NCBI GenBank assembly: GCA_965221185.1
Contig: OZ244866.1
Location: 868,001-932,000, forward strand
Length of the DNA: 64,000 nucleotides
Direction: 5' to 3'
DNA from: Aldehydirespirator sp965221185
GTDB taxonomy: Bacteria; Actinomycetota; Acidimicrobiia; Acidimicrobiales; Aldehydirespiratoraceae
The translations under genes and the position numbers were made by a program. A model generated the notes under the pieces. It saw only the letters and a list, made by a program, of their open reading frames with translations. It did no database searches and was not told the origin of the DNA. The number at the start of each line of letters is the position of its first letter. The first letter of the stretch is position 1. Positions 42,799 through 51,311 of the stretch are shown here, piece by piece.

Positions 42799-43587
42799 AT
42801 GTCGGTGAGCGCCCGGGATGTCAAGGCGCTGCGCGACGCCACCGGCGCCGGGATGATGGACGCCAAGAAGGCCCTGACAGTCGCCGACGGCGACATGGAG
42901 GCCGCACGGCAGCTCCTGAGGGAGCAGGGTCTGGCCAAGGCGGACGCCCGCACGGGCCGCGATAACGATCAGGGCGCCGTCGCCATAGCCGCGAACGCCG
43001 AGACCGCCGCGGTGGTGCAGCTCAAGTGCGAGACCGACTTCTCGGCCAAGAACGAGAGATTCACCTCGCTGGTTCAGGCCCTCGCCGTGTCGGTGCTGGA
43101 CGCCGGAGTCGGCGCGGTCGATCGACACGCAGCCGAGATCGAGGACCTCAAGCTGACGCTGAAGGAGAACATCCAGGTCGGTGTGGTCGAACGCCTGCAG
43201 GCTGCCGACGGCAACATCCTCGACTCCTACATGCACCGCCAGGACGGACGAGGCGTGAACGCCGTCGTGGTGGAGGGGAGCGGCGTCGGTGCCGATGCTC
43301 TGCACCAGGTGGCGCTGCACATCGCCTTCGCCAAGCCGCAGTTCCTTGGTGCCGAAGAGATCCCGGCCAGTGAAGTCGAGCGAGAGCGGGCCTCTCTGCT
43401 GGAGATCACCAAGTCCGAGGGCAAGCCTGCCCAGGCGTGGGACAAGATCGTGGATGGCAGGATGCGGGGCTGGTACGCCGCGCGCGTCCTGCTTGAGCAG
43501 GGCCTTCACGGCGATAAGACCACCGTAAGCAACAGCATCGGCGGCGGGTCGATCGTCCGGTTCGTGCAGGTCATGATCGGCGACTGA
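42799..43587 (+). CDS. tsf: Translation elongation factor Ts
   Basis: The 262-residue protein has ALRDATGAGMMDAKKAL, the UBA-like N-terminal motif, then QLKCETDFSAKNERF, the core motif that displaces Mg2+ from EF-Tu, and HIAFAKPQFL. It exchanges GDP on EF-Tu. It begins 2 nt after rpsB. A full copy of the dispersed element starts directly at its stop codon and separates it from pyrH. Confidence 0.96.
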   Translation: MSVSARDVKALRDATGAGMMDAKKALTVADGDMEAARQLLREQGLAKADARTGRDNDQGAVAIAANAETAAVVQLKCETDFSAKNERFTSLVQALAVSVLDAGVGAVDRHAAEIEDLKLTLKENIQVGVVERLQAADGNILDSYMHRQDGRGVNAVVVEGSGVGADALHQVALHIAFAKPQFLGAEEIPASEVERERASLLEITKSEGKPAQAWDKIVDGRMRGWYAARVLLEQGLHGDKTTVSNSIGGGSIVRFVQVMIGD

Positions 43588-43732
43588 GAGGCCGAGCGGG
43601 TAGGAGCCAGTCATGAGGATCTTCGCGATATTGCGAGCGAGGCCGTGGCCCGAGCGGCCCGTGAGCGGAGCGGACAAGAGCGGGAGTCACGACGCTTCGC
43701 CACGAGGCGCTTACGTGTTGCCGCGGGGCCTC
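43588..43732 (+). repeat. Dispersed structured intergenic element, copy 2
   Basis: The first arm GAGGCCGAGCGGGTAGG begins directly after the tsf TGA. The conserved core spans about 43636-43685 with some divergence (GAGCGGAGCGGACAAG), and the closing arm ends GGGGCCTC. It interrupts the normally tight tsf-pyrH junction. Confidence 0.85.
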
Positions 43733-43737
43733 TGACC

Positions 43738-44514
43738 GTGGACCGCCCCGCCGATGCCGCCGATCCAGCCGCACGGCGACCGGCCCGATGGGACCGGGTA
43801 CTGCTGAAGCTCTCCGGGGAGGCGTTCGCGGGGGGATCCGACGGAGGAATCGACGGCGACACGGTGCGGCGCATCGCGGCCGGCATCACCGAGGCGCGGG
43901 CCGCCTTCGACGTGGATATCGCGGTCGTGGTCGGAGGCGGGAACCTCTGGCGGGGCACCCAGGGCGCGGGCGCGGGAATGGACCGGGCCCAGGCCGACTA
44001 CATGGGGATGCTGGCCACGGTGATGAACGCCTTGGCCCTTCAGGACACGCTCGAGCAGCTGGGCCAGCCCACTCGGGTTCAGAGCGCGATCCACATGGCG
44101 CAGATCGCGGAGCCCTACATCCGCCGTCGGGCCACCCGCCACCTCGAGAAGGGCCGGGTGGTCATCTTCGCCGGCGGCACCGGCAACCCGTTCTTCACCA
44201 CCGATACCACGGCCGCGCTGCGAGCCGCCGAGATTGAGGCCGAAGTGGTTCTCAAGGGCACCCACGGAGGTGTTGACGGCATCTACACGGCGAACCCCGA
44301 TGTCGATCCGACCGCCACCCGGCTGGATCGGGTCACTTACCTTGAGGTCCTCAACCGCGGGCTGGAGGTGATGGACGCCACCGCCATCACGCTGTGTATG
44401 GACAACAGCCTCCCCATCGTGGTCTTCGATCTGATGGGGCCGGGCAACCTCGAATCCCTGCTTGACGGCGCCAAGGTGGGTACGCTCGTTGCTCAGGAGG
44501 AGCCCGGCCCATGA
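43738..44514 (+). CDS. pyrH: Uridylate kinase
   Basis: The 258-residue amino-acid-kinase-fold enzyme has RVLLKLSGEAFAG, VVVGGGNLWRGTQGA, FAGGTGNPFFTTDTTAALRA and VDGIYTANPDVDP. It phosphorylates UMP to UDP and is usually GTP-activated. GTG 43738 is my choice; the frame stays open upstream only because the repeat element is open in all frames (residues like ARAARERSGQERE). The ATG of frr overlaps its stop (ATGA). Confidence 0.93.
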   Translation: MDRPADAADPAARRPARWDRVLLKLSGEAFAGGSDGGIDGDTVRRIAAGITEARAAFDVDIAVVVGGGNLWRGTQGAGAGMDRAQADYMGMLATVMNALALQDTLEQLGQPTRVQSAIHMAQIAEPYIRRRATRHLEKGRVVIFAGGTGNPFFTTDTTAALRAAEIEAEVVLKGTHGGVDGIYTANPDVDPTATRLDRVTYLEVLNRGLEVMDATAITLCMDNSLPIVVFDLMGPGNLESLLDGAKVGTLVAQEEPGP

Positions 44515-45080
44515 GCGAGGAGCTGATCGGCATCGTGCTGGCCGACGTCGGCGAGCGCATGGATGAGGCTGTCGCCGCGGCCAGGCGCGAGTTTTCCACC
44601 GTGCGCACCGGCAGGGCCAATTCGGCCCTGCTGGAACGGGTCCAGGTGGAGGCGTACGGCGTGAAGATGGCGATGCGGGAGCTCGCCAGCTTCGCCATCC
44701 CCGAGGCCAGCCAGCTCATCGTCACGCCCCACGATCCCGCCAACATCACAGCCGTCGAGCGGGCCATCCAGCAGGCCCAGTTGGGGTTGGTGCCCAGCAA
44801 CGACGGTCGGGTCATCCGACTCTCGTTCCCGCCGCTCACCGAGGAGCGCCGAAGGGATCTGGCCCGGCTCGTCGGTTCGATGGCAGAGGACTCCCGCAAC
44901 CGGATCCGCGGCCTGCGCCGCCAGGCCCGCAAGGATCTCGAAGGGGTCGAGAAGGACGGCGGGGTGTCCGCCGACGTGGTGGAGCGCGCCAGTGAGACGC
45001 TCGATGACGTCACCCGCGCCCACGAGATGCAGATCGATCAAGCCTTGTCCAGCAAAGAGGACGAACTGCTGGAGGTGTGA
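44511..45080 (+). CDS. frr: Ribosome recycling factor
   Basis: The 189-residue protein has the RRF pattern: REFSTVRTGRANSALLERV near residue 24, ASQLIVTPHDPANITAVERA, and VRIRGLRRQARKDL-like basic residues in the long helix. With EF-G it splits post-termination ribosomes. Overlaps pyrH by 4 nt, so translationally coupled. Confidence 0.96.
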   Translation: MSEELIGIVLADVGERMDEAVAAARREFSTVRTGRANSALLERVQVEAYGVKMAMRELASFAIPEASQLIVTPHDPANITAVERAIQQAQLGLVPSNDGRVIRLSFPPLTEERRRDLARLVGSMAEDSRNRIRGLRRQARKDLEGVEKDGGVSADVVERASETLDDVTRAHEMQIDQALSSKEDELLEV

Positions 45081-45131
45081 AGGCATCCATGGCCCAGGCC
45101 AGGTGCATGACGAGCCGGAAGGAACGATGCA

Positions 45132-46325
45132 GTGAGCGAGCAGGATGAATATGGTGAGCCCGACTCAGCGGGCAGAGACATGCTTGCCGACGACGCGGGC
45201 ATCGTCGCGGGACGATCAGTCTTCGGCGACGACCCGGCCGAGCCCGACTGGATCGAGCCCGGCACCACCGAGTCCACGCAGATGACGGCACCGGAGCCGA
45301 GGCTGCAGGAGGCCGACCCCCAGGAGCTGGGAGTCTGGACCGATCACACCACGGCTCCCCAGTGGGACGAGCCTGAGGACGCGCTGCCCCCCATGGAGCC
45401 GCACGAACCGGTGGGGTCCGTCGCCGGCGACGACGACTTCTTCGGCTACGAGGATCAGTACTCCGGGGTCACCGGCACCGGCCAGGCCCCCGTCGTCGCG
45501 GCCGATCGCGACATGCCGATGGCTGTGCTGGTCGGCGTCGTGCTGTCGGCCGTGATCCTGGTGACCATGCAGGTAGGCCCGGTGTGGGCGCTGGTCGTGG
45601 CCACCGTCGTGCTCGGCCTTGCGGCGGTCGAGTTGCTCAGCGCGGTGCGGGTCGCCGGATACCAGCCGGCCGTGGTGCTGGGCCTGGCCGGGGTGGTCAC
45701 GATGCCGCTCGCGGCCTACTGGCGCGGCATGGAGGCGATCGTTGTCGTGATGGTGCTGCTGGTGGTGTTCGGAGCGTTGTGGTACCTCACCGGGGTCGGC
45801 GTCGAGGGGCCGATGCGAGGCCTCGCGGTAACGGTCTTCTCCGTGGCCTACATAGGGGTTCTCGGCGCGCACGCAGCCCTGATACTCAAGGTCCCGACCC
45901 ACGGAACCGGGCTGCTCACGGCCGCGATCGTGCTGACTGTGGCGCACGATGTGAGCGCCATGGCGGTGGGCCGGGCCGCGGGTCGCACCCCGCTGTCCCG
46001 GGCCAGCCCGAATAAGACGCTGGAGGGGCTCGTCGGTGGCATGGTTGTGACTGTCGGCGTGGGCGTGATCATGGCGCTGGCGGGAATGCCTGCGCCGATC
46101 GCAGACGCGCCCGGAAGCGCATGGAAGGTGATCTTGCTAGCCGGGGTCGTCGCAGTGGCCGCCCCCATCGGGGACTTGGCCGAGTCGATGCTCAAGCGCG
46201 ATCTCAATATCAAGGACATGGGCTCGCTGCTCCCCGGCCACGGTGGGATTCTGGACCGATTCGACGCGCTGCTGTTCGTGCTGCCCGCCACCTACTACGT
46301 GGCTCTCGTGACCGGCGTGATCTAA
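45132..46325 (+). CDS. cdsA: Phosphatidate cytidylyltransferase with acidic N-terminal extension
   Basis: The 397-residue protein has ~130 N-terminal residues that are acidic and disordered, then about eight membrane helices and the CDS signature: SPNKTLEGLVGG, then GDLAESMLKRDLNIKDMGSLLPGHGGILDRFD in two pieces (residues near 350-380). It makes CDP-diacylglycerol from phosphatidic acid and CTP. GTG start with AAGGAACG upstream. Its TAA is immediately followed by a full dispersed element. Confidence 0.92.
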   Translation: MSEQDEYGEPDSAGRDMLADDAGIVAGRSVFGDDPAEPDWIEPGTTESTQMTAPEPRLQEADPQELGVWTDHTTAPQWDEPEDALPPMEPHEPVGSVAGDDDFFGYEDQYSGVTGTGQAPVVAADRDMPMAVLVGVVLSAVILVTMQVGPVWALVVATVVLGLAAVELLSAVRVAGYQPAVVLGLAGVVTMPLAAYWRGMEAIVVVMVLLVVFGALWYLTGVGVEGPMRGLAVTVFSVAYIGVLGAHAALILKVPTHGTGLLTAAIVLTVAHDVSAMAVGRAAGRTPLSRASPNKTLEGLVGGMVVTVGVGVIMALAGMPAPIADAPGSAWKVILLAGVVAVAAPIGDLAESMLKRDLNIKDMGSLLPGHGGILDRFDALLFVLPATYYVALVTGVI

Positions 46326-46492
46326 GAGGCCGAGCGGATAGGCCACACTTGATGAAGAAGCTCGCAAGGTGTTTAGCGAGGCCGTGGCCCGAGCGGCCCG
46401 TGAGCGCAGCGAACAAGAGCGGGAATCACAACGCCGTACCGCGAGGCGCTAACCACCTATCCGCGCTGCCTCCAAGAGGCCGAGCGGATAGG
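46326..46492 (+). repeat. Dispersed structured intergenic element, copy 3 with a second first arm
   Basis: First arm 46326-46342, core 46376-46424, closing arm 46456-46472 (CCTATCCGCGCTGCCTC), then another first arm 46476-46492. Inner arms AGGTGTTTAGCG (46367-46378) and CGCTAACCACCT (46447-46458) pair at 11 of 12 positions. The closing arm and the extra first arm alone make a compact hairpin around CAA. The second arm supplies AGGAAG ahead of the dxr TTG. Confidence 0.88.
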
Positions 46493-46506
46493 AAGTCCGG
46501 GCTGAC

Positions 46507-47670
46507 TTGAGTTCCTCTGCGGTCGCCGTTCTCGGCTCGACCGGATCGATTGGAACCCAGACGCTCGACATCGTGCGGGCCCGGCCCGACCGCTATCGCG
46601 TGGTCGCTCTGGGAGCAGCCCGCTCCGTGGAGCTGCTGGCCGAGCAGGCCCAGCGCTTCCGGCCCGAGATCGTCGCGCTGGCCGACGCGTCCCGCGCGGC
46701 CTCTCTGGCCGAGCAGCTGCCGGCCGGCGTGGAGCTGCTCGCCGGGGCGGACGCGATGGCGGCCGCGGCCACTGCCGCCGACACGGTCATCAACGGAGTA
46801 GTCGGGTTCGCGGGGCTGCCGGTGACGCTGGCGGCCCTGGAGGCAGGCAAGCGGCTCGGGCTGGCCAACAAGGAGTCGCTCATCGCTGCCGGACCGGTGG
46901 TTCAGCGGGCCCGCGCCACTCCGGGGGCCGAGCTCATTCCAGTCGACTCCGAGCACTGCGCCGTTCACCAGTGCCTGCGGGCCAACGATCATCCAGAGCG
47001 GGTGTCCTCCATCGTCTTGACGGCGAGCGGTGGACCCTTTCGGGGCCGCAGCAGATCCGAGCTGGACGCAGTCACCATCTCCGATGCCCTGGCCCATCCG
47101 ACCTGGCAGATGGGCCCGAAGATCACCATCGACTCCAGCACGCTGATGAACAAGGGCCTCGAGGTCATCGAGGCCCACGAACTCTTCGGCATCGGCTACG
47201 ACCAGATCGAGGTCGTCCTGCATCCGCAGTCCATCGTTCATTCGATGGTCACGTACTGCGACGGAGCCACCGTGGCGCAGCTCTCGAAGCCTGACATGAG
47301 GCTCTGCATCGGCTACGCGCTCGCGTATCCCGATCGCCTCGATCTGGCCTTCGGTGCCATTGACTGGGCTGAGTTGGGCCGCTTGGACTTCGAGCCGCCC
47401 GACCGGGACGCCTTCGGTTGCATCGACCTGGCCTATGAGGCCGGACGGGCCTCTGAGACCGCGCCGGCCTGGCTGAACGCGGCCAACGAAGTAGCGGTTC
47501 AGGCCTTCCTCGATGGCCGGATCCGCTGGGTGGACATCGTCCGCGTGCTGGAGGAGGCACTCGGGCTGTGGCCCGGCGACCGGGCTGACGACGCCAACGC
47601 GGTGCTGGCCGCCGACCTCCATGCCCGCCGGGTGGCGGCTGGCCTGGTGGAGCGGCGCGAAGCGGCCTGA
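46507..47670 (+). CDS. dxr: 1-Deoxy-D-xylulose 5-phosphate reductoisomerase
   Basis: The 387-residue protein begins VAVLGSTGSIGTQTLDIV (NADPH loop) and has ANKESLIAAG, PVDSEHCAVHQCL, LTASGGPFRG, DSSTLMNKGLEVIEAHELF and HPQSIVHSMV, all standard Dxr motifs. It makes methylerythritol phosphate in the MEP pathway. The start is TTG. The ATG of rseP overlaps its TGA by one base. Confidence 0.95.
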   Translation: MSSSAVAVLGSTGSIGTQTLDIVRARPDRYRVVALGAARSVELLAEQAQRFRPEIVALADASRAASLAEQLPAGVELLAGADAMAAAATAADTVINGVVGFAGLPVTLAALEAGKRLGLANKESLIAAGPVVQRARATPGAELIPVDSEHCAVHQCLRANDHPERVSSIVLTASGGPFRGRSRSELDAVTISDALAHPTWQMGPKITIDSSTLMNKGLEVIEAHELFGIGYDQIEVVLHPQSIVHSMVTYCDGATVAQLSKPDMRLCIGYALAYPDRLDLAFGAIDWAELGRLDFEPPDRDAFGCIDLAYEAGRASETAPAWLNAANEVAVQAFLDGRIRWVDIVRVLEEALGLWPGDRADDANAVLAADLHARRVAAGLVERREAA

Positions 47671-49148
47671 TGCGCGAACGTCTGAGCGATCACGGCGGAC
47701 TGGCAGGCCTCGTCGCGCTGCTGGTGCTGATCGGGGTGCTCGCCGGAGCGACCTGGGTGGTGATCATCCTGGTGCTGATGGCCGTGCTGTTCCTGCATGA
47801 GCTCGGCCACTACCTCACCGCCCGCATGACAGGCATGAAGGTCAGCGAGTTCTTCATCGGATTCGGGCCCCGCGTCTGGTCGTTCCGCCGGGGCGAGACC
47901 GAATACGGCATCAAGGCCGTCTGGTTGGGCGCTTACGTCCGAATCGTAGGAATGAGCAACCTCGAGGAGGTGGAGCCGCTCGATGAGCCCCGCAGCTTCC
48001 GGCAGAAGAGCTACCCGAGGAAGCTGCTCGTTCTGACGGCCGGATCCGGCATGCACTTCGTCATCGCGCTGGTGCTGCTGTTCGCGCTCCTCACTCTCGA
48101 CGGGAGCCTGTCAGTAGGCAGCACCTCTCAGCCGGACGAGGTCGCAGAGTGGACGCTGGCCACCGTCTCTGTCGACAGCGCGGCCTCCGCCGCCGGCCTG
48201 CGGCCCGGTGACGAGCTCATCTCCGTCGCGGGTGTGGGCCGCACGACTTTCGCCGACTTCTCGCGCCACGTCCAGCGGCTCCCGGGCGAGGAGGTGGAGG
48301 TTGTCTACCGGCGTGGGGACACCACGCACACGGCCGTAACGCGGATCGGTGAGCGCCTCACCGCCCGAGGCGCGGCCGGGATCGTCGGGCTGATCGAGGG
48401 CGACCGGATCCTGGCTGTCGAGGGGCTCCCGTCCCAGGGCGCCCCGATCTACACCGAGGTGGCCGCATACGCGCGCCCGCGGCTGGGCCAGCCCATCGAC
48501 GTAACCATCATCGACACTCGAACAGGCAGCCCGGCGGTTGTGGAGGGCGTGATCATCAATGAGCTCGTTGATCCCTCGACTGGCGTCATGGGCTTTTTCG
48601 GGATCTCGGCCGACTACCACAACCCGCCTCTTCCGGTGGTGCAGGCCACCGGTGAGTCGGTGCGCCTGCTGACCGGAACGGTGCGCGACGTGGTCTTCGC
48701 CATCCCCAGCATCGTGACCAACGGCTTCGGCGGCACGCTGGACGGGCTGCGCGACGACAGTCCGGCCACGAGCCGCGCCGAGACGGTGCGCGAGCTCGAA
48801 GTCCGGCGCCTCGACCGATCCCATCCCGACGAGAACCGGATCCTGTCGATCTATGGAGTGGCCCGGATCGGGGCAGAGGCGGCCTCCGACGGAGCGTCCG
48901 ACGCGCTCCTGCTGCTGATGTACGTGAACGTCTTCCTCGGCGTGTTCAACCTGTTGCCGCTGCTGCCCCTCGACGGTGGCCACGTGGTTGTGGCCACCTA
49001 CGAGCGCATCCGCTCCATCGGGGGCCGCTCCTACGAGGTGGACGCGGCCCGGCTCCTGCCGCTCACCTACGCCGTGGTGGTGCTGCTGCTGCTGGTCGGT
49101 GGCGTGGCGCTGGTGCGCGACATCTTCGACCCGGTCAACTTCGGCTGA
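47670..49148 (+). CDS. rseP: Site-2 (M50) membrane metalloprotease RseP/Rip1
   Basis: The 492-residue protein has zinc motif HELGH at residues 43-47 in the first membrane helix. Two PDZ-like regions follow (around AASAAGLRPGDELISVAG and AGIVGLIEGDRILAVEG), and the LPLLPLDGGHVV motif near residue 435 supplies the third zinc ligand. It cleaves anti-sigma factors and signal peptides within the membrane. Its stop is followed 3 nt later by a tandem pair of dispersed-element copies. Confidence 0.93.
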   Translation: MRERLSDHGGLAGLVALLVLIGVLAGATWVVIILVLMAVLFLHELGHYLTARMTGMKVSEFFIGFGPRVWSFRRGETEYGIKAVWLGAYVRIVGMSNLEEVEPLDEPRSFRQKSYPRKLLVLTAGSGMHFVIALVLLFALLTLDGSLSVGSTSQPDEVAEWTLATVSVDSAASAAGLRPGDELISVAGVGRTTFADFSRHVQRLPGEEVEVVYRRGDTTHTAVTRIGERLTARGAAGIVGLIEGDRILAVEGLPSQGAPIYTEVAAYARPRLGQPIDVTIIDTRTGSPAVVEGVIINELVDPSTGVMGFFGISADYHNPPLPVVQATGESVRLLTGTVRDVVFAIPSIVTNGFGGTLDGLRDDSPATSRAETVRELEVRRLDRSHPDENRILSIYGVARIGAEAASDGASDALLLLMYVNVFLGVFNLLPLLPLDGGHVVVATYERIRSIGGRSYEVDAARLLPLTYAVVVLLLLVGGVALVRDIFDPVNFG

Positions 49149-49151
49149 CCA

Positions 49152-49400
49152 GAGGCCGAGTGGGCAGGCCGCGACCCACGAGGGTTCCGCAAGGGCACGT
49201 AGCGAGGCCGTGGCCTGAGCGGCCCGTGAGCGCAGCGAACAAGAGCGGGCACGGAGGCCGAGTGGGCAGGCCGCGACCCACGAGGGTTCCGCAAGGGCAC
49301 GTAGCGAGGCCGTGGCCTGAGCGGCCCGTGAGCGCAGCGAACAAGAGCGGGAAACACAACGCCGCACCGCGACGCGGGTGGCACCTACCCGCGGACGCTC
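49152..49400 (+). repeat. Dispersed structured intergenic element, copy 4, tandemly duplicated (102-bp period)
   Basis: Two 102-bp units begin at 49152 and 49254 and are identical except for the last four bases (CACG versus AAAC). Each has the arm GAGGCCGAGTGGGCAGG and the core. The second unit alone continues into a closing part ending CCTACCCGCGGACGCTC. It lies between rseP and ispG. Confidence 0.9.
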
Positions 49401-49433
49401 TAACAGCCTCCAGACAGCAGGCCGGGGCCGGGA

Positions 49434-49439
49434 TAGGAT
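49434..49439 (+). promoter_or_regulatory. -10 box of leaderless ispG mRNA
   Basis: TAGGAT is followed by 7 nt and the ispG GTG. Confidence 0.55.
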
Positions 49440-49446
49440 CGACGGC

Positions 49447-50688
49447 GTGCAGGTAACCGCGAGTTTCCCGCGGCGAGCCACACGGCAGATCATGGTCGGA
49501 ACGGTGCCGGTGGGTGGGGGTGCGCCGGTGACCGTGCAGTCGATGACGGTCACCAAGACGGCCGACTACGAGGCCACCCTGCAGCAGATCTACGCGCTGG
49601 CGGCCGCGGGCGCCGACATTGTGCGCTGCACCTGCAACCGGCCCGAGGCCGCCGAGGGGCTGGCCCGGATCGTGCCCCGCTCGCCGGTGCCCATCGTCGC
49701 CGACATCCACAACAACCACCGCATGGCGCTGGTCGCGCTGGAGGCCGGGGTGCACTGCCTGCGGCTCAATCCGGGCAACATCCGCAGGCCCGAGCACATC
49801 AAGGCGGTGGCGCGTGAATGCCGGGACCGGGGCGTTCCCATCCGCATCGGAGTCAACGGAGGCTCGCTCGATCCCGACCTCTACCACCCGGAGCTGGGAG
49901 TTACGCCCGAGGCGATGGTGACCTCCGCGATGCGGGAGCTGGCCTACTTCGACGACGTCGGATTCGACCTGGTGAAGATCTCGGTGAAGGCGTCGAGCGT
50001 TCCGCTCATGATCGAGGCGTACCGCCAGCTCGCCGACACGACAGACCATCCGCTGCATCTCGGCGTGACCGAGGCCGGGCCCCCGCCCGCCGGGACCATC
50101 AAGTCGACGGCTGGGATCGCCACGCTGCTGGCCGAGGGCATCGGCGACACGATCCGCTATTCGCTGACCACCGACCCGGTTGAGGAGGCCCGGGCCGGCC
50201 GGAAGCTGCTGGAGGCGATGGGACTGCGCGAGCGCCGCAACGTCGATCTGATTGCCTGCCCCAGCTGCGGGCGGGCCGAGGTGGACGTCTTCGGCGTCGC
50301 CCAGCGGGCGATGGAGGCCTTCGGCGAGCGTGAGATACCTCTGCAGGTGGCCGTGATGGGCTGCGTCGTGAACGGTCCGGGCGAGGCCCGCGACGCCGAT
50401 CTCGGCATCGCGGCGGGAAATCGCCGGGGACACCTCTTTGTGAAGGGCGAGAACGTGGCTGTCGTTGCTGAGGACGCGATGGTCGACGCCTTGGTGGAAT
50501 GGGCCGAGTTCATCTGCGAGCACGGCTCTGAGGCCGCACTGGAGCGGGCCAAACAGACACGAGCTTCGGCCCGGCGGGCGGCTGAAGAGGATCGGCGTCG
50601 CAACCTCGACGAGCTCGGGGACGACGCCAACCACTCGGAGGCGGTGGTGGCGGGGATCCGGCGCAAGAGCCGCTCCTCTCGCCCCTAG
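49447..50688 (+). CDS. ispG: 4-Hydroxy-3-methylbut-2-en-1-yl diphosphate synthase
   Basis: The 413-residue two-domain form (no A* insert) has VTVQSMTVTKTADYEATLQQI, RCTCNRPEAAEGLARI, ADIHNNHRMAL, LNPGNIRRPEH, the cluster cysteines in ACPSCGR and GCVVNGPGEA, and the glutamate in the same segment. It reduces MEcPP to HMBPP in the MEP pathway with a 4Fe-4S cluster. The C-terminus has a charged extension (about 45 residues). GTG start, leaderless spacing. Confidence 0.95.
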   Translation: MQVTASFPRRATRQIMVGTVPVGGGAPVTVQSMTVTKTADYEATLQQIYALAAAGADIVRCTCNRPEAAEGLARIVPRSPVPIVADIHNNHRMALVALEAGVHCLRLNPGNIRRPEHIKAVARECRDRGVPIRIGVNGGSLDPDLYHPELGVTPEAMVTSAMRELAYFDDVGFDLVKISVKASSVPLMIEAYRQLADTTDHPLHLGVTEAGPPPAGTIKSTAGIATLLAEGIGDTIRYSLTTDPVEEARAGRKLLEAMGLRERRNVDLIACPSCGRAEVDVFGVAQRAMEAFGEREIPLQVAVMGCVVNGPGEARDADLGIAAGNRRGHLFVKGENVAVVAEDAMVDALVEWAEFICEHGSEAALERAKQTRASARRAAEEDRRRNLDELGDDANHSEAVVAGIRRKSRSSRP

Positions 50689-50693
50689 CCCGG

Positions 50694-50699
50694 TATACT
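50694..50699 (+). promoter_or_regulatory. -10 box of the rimP-nusA-infB operon
   Basis: TATACT lies directly after ispG and predicts a ~100-nt leader before rimP. Confidence 0.5.
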
Positions 50700-50718
50700 T
50701 CCCGACACGTTCGATTCT

Positions 50719-50756
50719 CCGGAAGCGGCGTGGGCTGGTGCCCACGCCGTTGCCGG
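50719..50756 (+). promoter_or_regulatory. Large hairpin in the rimP leader
   Basis: GGCGTGGGC-TGGT-GCCCACGCC is a perfect 9-bp stem, extended by C-G and G-U pairs and, beyond a small internal loop, by CCGG/CCGG. It is followed by TTTCGGG, so it might also terminate. It lies between the -10 box and the rimP ribosome-binding site. Confidence 0.45.
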
Positions 50757-50807
50757 TTTCGGGCCACATTCGAGCAGCATCTCGAGAGCAGAATCCCAGG
50801 GAATATC

Positions 50808-51311
50808 ATGGTGAGCGCCGATCGCGTCCGCGAACTTGTTGCCCCACTGGCTGAGGCCGCCTCGGTTGACCTCTACGACGTCGAGCACCACGGAGGCACC
50901 GTGCGAGTCCTCGTCGACGCCGACGGGGGCATCGACTTGAGCGTCATCGCCCGGCTGGCGCGGTCGGTAGGGCGCGCCCTTGACGAGCACGATCTCATGC
51001 CGGGTCGGTACACGCTGGAGGTGTCGAGCCCGGGCTTGGAGCGGCCCTTGCGCACGGTCGACCACTTCCGCCGGGCCGCTGGCTCCGAGGTGAGACTCAA
51101 GACCCGCCCCGGCTTCGAGGGGCCCCGCCGGCTGACCGGGGTGCTGGAGGCCGTGGCCGACGACGGTGTCGACCTGCGGGGCGATGACGGGCAGGTGTGC
51201 CGCATCGCCTTCGAGCAGTTGGCCTCGGCCCGCACCGTCTTCGAGTGGGGCCCGCGCCGCGACGTTCCACGAGAGTCCCAACGACGAGCCCACGCTGAGG
51301 AGAAGCCATGA
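50808..51311 (+). CDS. rimP: Ribosome maturation factor RimP
   Basis: The 167-residue protein has SVDLYDVEHHGGTVRVLVD, then ISVIARLARSVGRALDE-like helix and YTLEVSSPGLERPLRTVDHF, the RimP signature. It helps 30S assembly. ATG 50808 has AGGGA 6-7 nt upstream; GTG 50811 is adjacent. The nusA ATG overlaps its end by 4 nt. Confidence 0.93.
   Translation: MVSADRVRELVAPLAEAASVDLYDVEHHGGTVRVLVDADGGIDLSVIARLARSVGRALDEHDLMPGRYTLEVSSPGLERPLRTVDHFRRAAGSEVRLKTRPGFEGPRRLTGVLEAVADDGVDLRGDDGQVCRIAFEQLASARTVFEWGPRRDVPRESQRRAHAEEKP

Noticed and set aside
43645..43737. N-terminal extension of PyrH (ARAARERSGQERE)
   Set aside because: It is read from the element core; the same peptide appears at other, unrelated loci.
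46121..46510. Hypothetical protein covering the cdsA-dxr junction
   Set aside because: The frame is out of phase with cdsA and continues through the element; no coding evidence.
49135..50769. Large minus-strand frame opposite ispG
   Set aside because: Antisense shadow of ispG extended through the element copies.
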